Assembly (NCBI RefSeq): GCF_008065135.1
Contig: NZ_CP042914.1
Span: forward strand, 248,001-312,000
Length of the DNA stretch: 64,000 nt
Source of the DNA: Roseimaritima ulvae
Lineage (GTDB): Bacteria > Planctomycetota > Planctomycetia > Pirellulales > Pirellulaceae
Direction of reading: 5' to 3'
The stretch's first letter is position 1. Every line of letters starts with the position of its first letter. The notes under the pieces were generated by a model, which had not been told where the DNA came from, did not search any database, and worked only from the letters and a program-made list of their open reading frames with translations. Positions 61,266-64,000 of this stretch are shown piece after piece. A program made the position numbers and the translations under genes.

Positions 61266-62756
61266 ATGTCCATCATCTTGGCCTTTGATCAGGGCACAAC
61301 CAGTTCCCGCGCGATCGCGTTTGACCACAGCGGTTCGATCATCAAGGTCGCGCAGCGCGAATTAACACAGCACTATCCGCAATCCGGTTGGGTTGAACAC
61401 GATGCCAACGAAATTTGGGAATCCCAGTTGGCCGTGGGACGCGAAGTGCTTGAGCAGTGTCAACTGACGGCTGCGGACGTGGCCGCGATCGGCATCACCA
61501 ATCAACGCGAAACCACCGTGCTGTGGGATCGCCACACGGGCCAACCGGTGCATCACGCGATCGTTTGGCAGGATCGACGCACGGCCGAATACTGCGACTC
61601 GCTGCGCGAGGCCGGCCACACCGATCGAGTCCAACAGAAAACGGGGCTGCTGATCGATTCCTACTTCTGCGCCACCAAGCTGCGGTGGATGTTGGACAAC
61701 GTTCCCGGGGCGCGGCAAAAAGCGGAAAACGGCGATCTGGCATTTGGCACCGTCGACAGCTGGCTGTTTTGGAAACTGACGGGCGGAAAAGTGCATGCCA
61801 CCGACATCACCAACGCTTCGCGAACGATGCTGTTCAACATCGCGGCGCGGCAGTGGGATGATGAACTGCTGGAGTTATTCGAAATCCCTAAATCGCTGCT
61901 GCCGGAAGTGCATCCTTCCAGCCATGTGTATGGCGAGTCGCAATCGGAATGGTTTGGCACGCCGATCAAACTGGGCGGTGCCGCGGGGGACCAACAGTCG
62001 GCGCTGTTTGGCCAAAATTGCACTCAAGCGGGGATGGTTAAAAACACCTACGGTACGGGCTGTTTCATGCTGATGAACATCGGCAACGAACCGAAGCCGT
62101 CGCAGTGCAAATTGCTGACCACCGTGGCCTGTAGCACGGGAGACGTGCGGGAATACGCGCTGGAGGGCAGCATCTTTATCGCCGGCGCGATCGTGCAGTG
62201 GTTGCGTGACGGGCTGGGCATCATCGAATCGTCGACGGAGGTGGAAGCTTTGGCGGCGAGTGTGGATGATACCGACGGCGTGTACTTGGTGCCCGCTTTC
62301 GCCGGACTTGGGGCCCCGCACTGGGACGCCTATGCACGAGGCACTCTGGTCGGGCTGACCCGCGGCACCACAAAAGCTCATATCGCCAGGGCGGCATTGG
62401 AAGGTATCGCCTTTCAGGTCGCCGATGTACTGGACGCCATGCGCCAGGATGCCGAACTGCCGATCGAAGAACTGCGAGTCGACGGCGGCGCGGCGGCCAA
62501 TGATCTCCTAATGCAGTTTCAAGCCGACATCATCGGGGTCCCCGTGGTGCGTCCCAAGGTGATCGAAACGACCGCTTTGGGAGCCGCTTATCTGGCGGGT
62601 TTGTCGAGTGGGTTCTGGAACAGCCTGCAAGAACTTTCTCAGGTCTGGCAAACCGAACGCGTCTTCAAGCCTCAGATGTCTGCTGAAGAAGTTGCCACCC
62701 GTCGCAAACGTTGGACCGCGGCCCTGGATCGCGCCCGGTCCTGGGAACAGCCATAG
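61266..62756 (+). CDS. glpK: Glycerol kinase
   Basis: The protein has 496 residues, the usual length. It phosphorylates glycerol to sn-glycerol 3-phosphate with ATP in the cytoplasm. FGGY-kinase motifs are intact: [17 protein letters not shown] at the start, [49 protein letters not shown] and [19 protein letters not shown]. It is followed after nine bases by glpD with an AGGAG site overlapping the glpK stop, so the two form a glycerol-use operon. No glycerol facilitator gene or regulator is adjacent in the window. Confidence 0.98.
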   Translation: MSIILAFDQGTTSSRAIAFDHSGSIIKVAQRELTQHYPQSGWVEHDANEIWESQLAVGREVLEQCQLTAADVAAIGITNQRETTVLWDRHTGQPVHHAIVWQDRRTAEYCDSLREAGHTDRVQQKTGLLIDSYFCATKLRWMLDNVPGARQKAENGDLAFGTVDSWLFWKLTGGKVHATDITNASRTMLFNIAARQWDDELLELFEIPKSLLPEVHPSSHVYGESQSEWFGTPIKLGGAAGDQQSALFGQNCTQAGMVKNTYGTGCFMLMNIGNEPKPSQCKLLTTVACSTGDVREYALEGSIFIAGAIVQWLRDGLGIIESSTEVEALAASVDDTDGVYLVPAFAGLGAPHWDAYARGTLVGLTRGTTKAHIARAALEGIAFQVADVLDAMRQDAELPIEELRVDGGAAANDLLMQFQADIIGVPVVRPKVIETTALGAAYLAGLSSGFWNSLQELSQVWQTERVFKPQMSAEEVATRRKRWTAALDRARSWEQP

Positions 62757-62765
62757 GAGTTGGGT

Positions 62766-64000
62766 ATGAGTCGAGAGAATTACATTGCCTGGCTGCGTGG
62801 TCGAACCGAGCCGTGGGATTTGGTCATCATCGGCGGCGGTGCCACCGGCGTCGGTACCGCTCTGGACGCGGCCAGTCGTGGTCTGGATGTCGTGCTGTTG
62901 GAACAATCCGATTTCGGCAAAGGCACCTCCAGCCGCAGCACCAAACTGGTGCATGGCGGCGTACGGTATCTGCAGCAGGGCAACATCACGCTGGTTCGTG
63001 ATGCCTTACGCGAACGGTCGTTGCTGCGCAACAACGCGCCGCACCTGGTTCACGACATGCCGTTTTTGATTCCCTGCCGAAATTTGTGGCAGCGGTTTTT
63101 TTACGGCGTTGGACTGAAGGTTTACGACCTGCTGGCGACCCGTAAGAGTTTCGGAAAGTCGCATGGTGTGTCTGGTGGCCAAGCCGTACGCCAGGTGCCC
63201 ACGATTCGTCGTGAGTTGTTGAGCAGCGGCGTGATCTACCACGATGGTCAGTTCGATGATGCGCGGCTGTTGATCAACATGGCTCAGACCGCTCATGAGC
63301 AAGGTGCCACGCTGTTGAACTATTTCGCCGTGACGGGGCTAACGAAAAACGCGAAAGGTAAAATCTCGGGCGTAGTAGCGGAAGATCGGGAAACCTCTGA
63401 AGCCTTCGAAATCGCGGCCCGTTGTGTGGTCAATGCGGCCGGGCCATTTTGCGATGCCGTGCGCAGGCTGGACGATCAGGATTGTGAACGCATGGTGGCG
63501 GCCAGTCAGGGCGTGCACATCGTTCTGCCGCGGTCGTTTTTTCCCGGTGACACCGCGCTGATTGTGCCCAAAACCTCCGACGGCCGGGTGCTGTTTATGA
63601 TCCCCTGGCATGATCATACGTTGGTGGGCACCACCGATACGTCGATCCCCACCGCGACGCTGGAGCCGACGGCGCAAGAGGATGAAATTCAGTTTCTGCT
63701 GGACACCACGGCCGAGTACTTAAATCAGGCACCCACGCGAGCGGATGTGTTGAGCGTGTTTGTGGGCATTCGTCCGTTGGTCAAAGGCGACAAGTCGGCT
63801 CGCACCGCGTCGTTGTCGCGCGACCATGTGATACGTGCCTCCGATTCGGGGCTGTTGACGATCACCGGCGGCAAGTGGACCACGGTGCGAAAAATGTCCG
63901 AAGACTGTGTCGACCGAGTGATCGAAGCGACAGGCCTGACCGCGCAGCCTTGCCCCACCAAAGAATTGCACCTGCACGGCTATCTGCAGCGACCCGAGGA
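62766..64000 (+). CDS. glpD: Glycerol-3-phosphate dehydrogenase (FAD), runs off the right edge
   Basis: The first 411 codons are present. The enzyme oxidises glycerol 3-phosphate to dihydroxyacetone phosphate and passes electrons to quinone at the membrane. It has the FAD loop VIIGGGATGVGTALDAASRG, the DFGKGTSSRSTKLVHGGVRY family motif, GPFCDAVRRLDD, and SGLLTITGGKWTTVRKMSED near the visible end. The ATG at 62766 follows AGGAGTTGGGT with good spacing. It uses the product of glpK. Confidence 0.97.
   Translation, partial: MSRENYIAWLRGRTEPWDLVIIGGGATGVGTALDAASRGLDVVLLEQSDFGKGTSSRSTKLVHGGVRYLQQGNITLVRDALRERSLLRNNAPHLVHDMPFLIPCRNLWQRFFYGVGLKVYDLLATRKSFGKSHGVSGGQAVRQVPTIRRELLSSGVIYHDGQFDDARLLINMAQTAHEQGATLLNYFAVTGLTKNAKGKISGVVAEDRETSEAFEIAARCVVNAAGPFCDAVRRLDDQDCERMVAASQGVHIVLPRSFFPGDTALIVPKTSDGRVLFMIPWHDHTLVGTTDTSIPTATLEPTAQEDEIQFLLDTTAEYLNQAPTRADVLSVFVGIRPLVKGDKSARTASLSRDHVIRASDSGLLTITGGKWTTVRKMSEDCVDRVIEATGLTAQPCPTKELHLHGYLQRPE

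Overview
The window reads as chromosomal DNA of a planctomycete, most likely a Pirellulaceae relative of Rhodopirellula or Roseimaritima. The evidence is lineage-typical gene content: three DUF1559 prepilin-like proteins, two sulfatases, an ECF sigma factor overlapping a Ser/Thr kinase, a large multi-CxxCH cytochrome next to a sorbosone-dehydrogenase-like propeller, an FG-GAP/ASPIC-UnbV protein, a dockerin-like surface protein and many short intergenic palindromic repeats. No rRNA, tRNA, CRISPR array, intact insertion sequence or phage gene was recognised.

Layout: 1-3025 holds cobQ (cut by the left edge) and a DUF1559 gene, both behind a cobalamin riboswitch on the minus strand. 3238-5848 has a GDSL hydrolase and a lactonase-like propeller, convergent across a heptamer repeat. 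6138-13147 is an ABC-2 exporter operon with a large secreted/membrane protein and a HEAT-repeat protein. 13517-16675 is a lipoprotein plus two tandem DUF1559 paralogues. 16795-20737 is a coupled operon of membrane protein, FG-GAP lipoprotein and TPR lipoprotein. 20988-24075 carries a serine hydrolase, a secreted unknown and a CPBP protease. 24829-30264 is one 1811-residue STAND-type P-loop protein with a possible nuclease head, flanked by gene fragments: a probable antiviral (Avs-like) gene. 30984-42052 has a sulfatase, a dockerin-like protein, a kinase/sigma pair, a dehydrogenase/cytochrome pair and a BtaA-like (DUF3419) lipid enzyme.

The outstanding region is 42224-57955, ten minus-strand genes in two tightly coupled runs: aminotransferase fused to an acyl-ACP-reductase-like domain, two PEP-synthase/dikinase-like enzymes, an OleC-like AMP ligase, a UbiA-like membrane protein, a GNAT protein, a P450, a sulfotransferase, a signal-peptide NTF2-fold-like protein and an MFS exporter. 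The enzyme logic (acyl activation, reduction to aldehyde, transamination to amine, ATP-driven condensation) parallels tambjamine/prodigiosin assembly (TamT/TamH/TamQ, PigC) but without any pyrrole genes, so it looks like an undescribed alkylamine or amino-lipid pathway.

58195-64000 has a sulfatase-DUF1080 fusion, a tandem repeat array, glpK and the start of glpD. All five convergent gene junctions in the window contain inverted or tandem repeats, which suggests that these elements act as gene-end signals.
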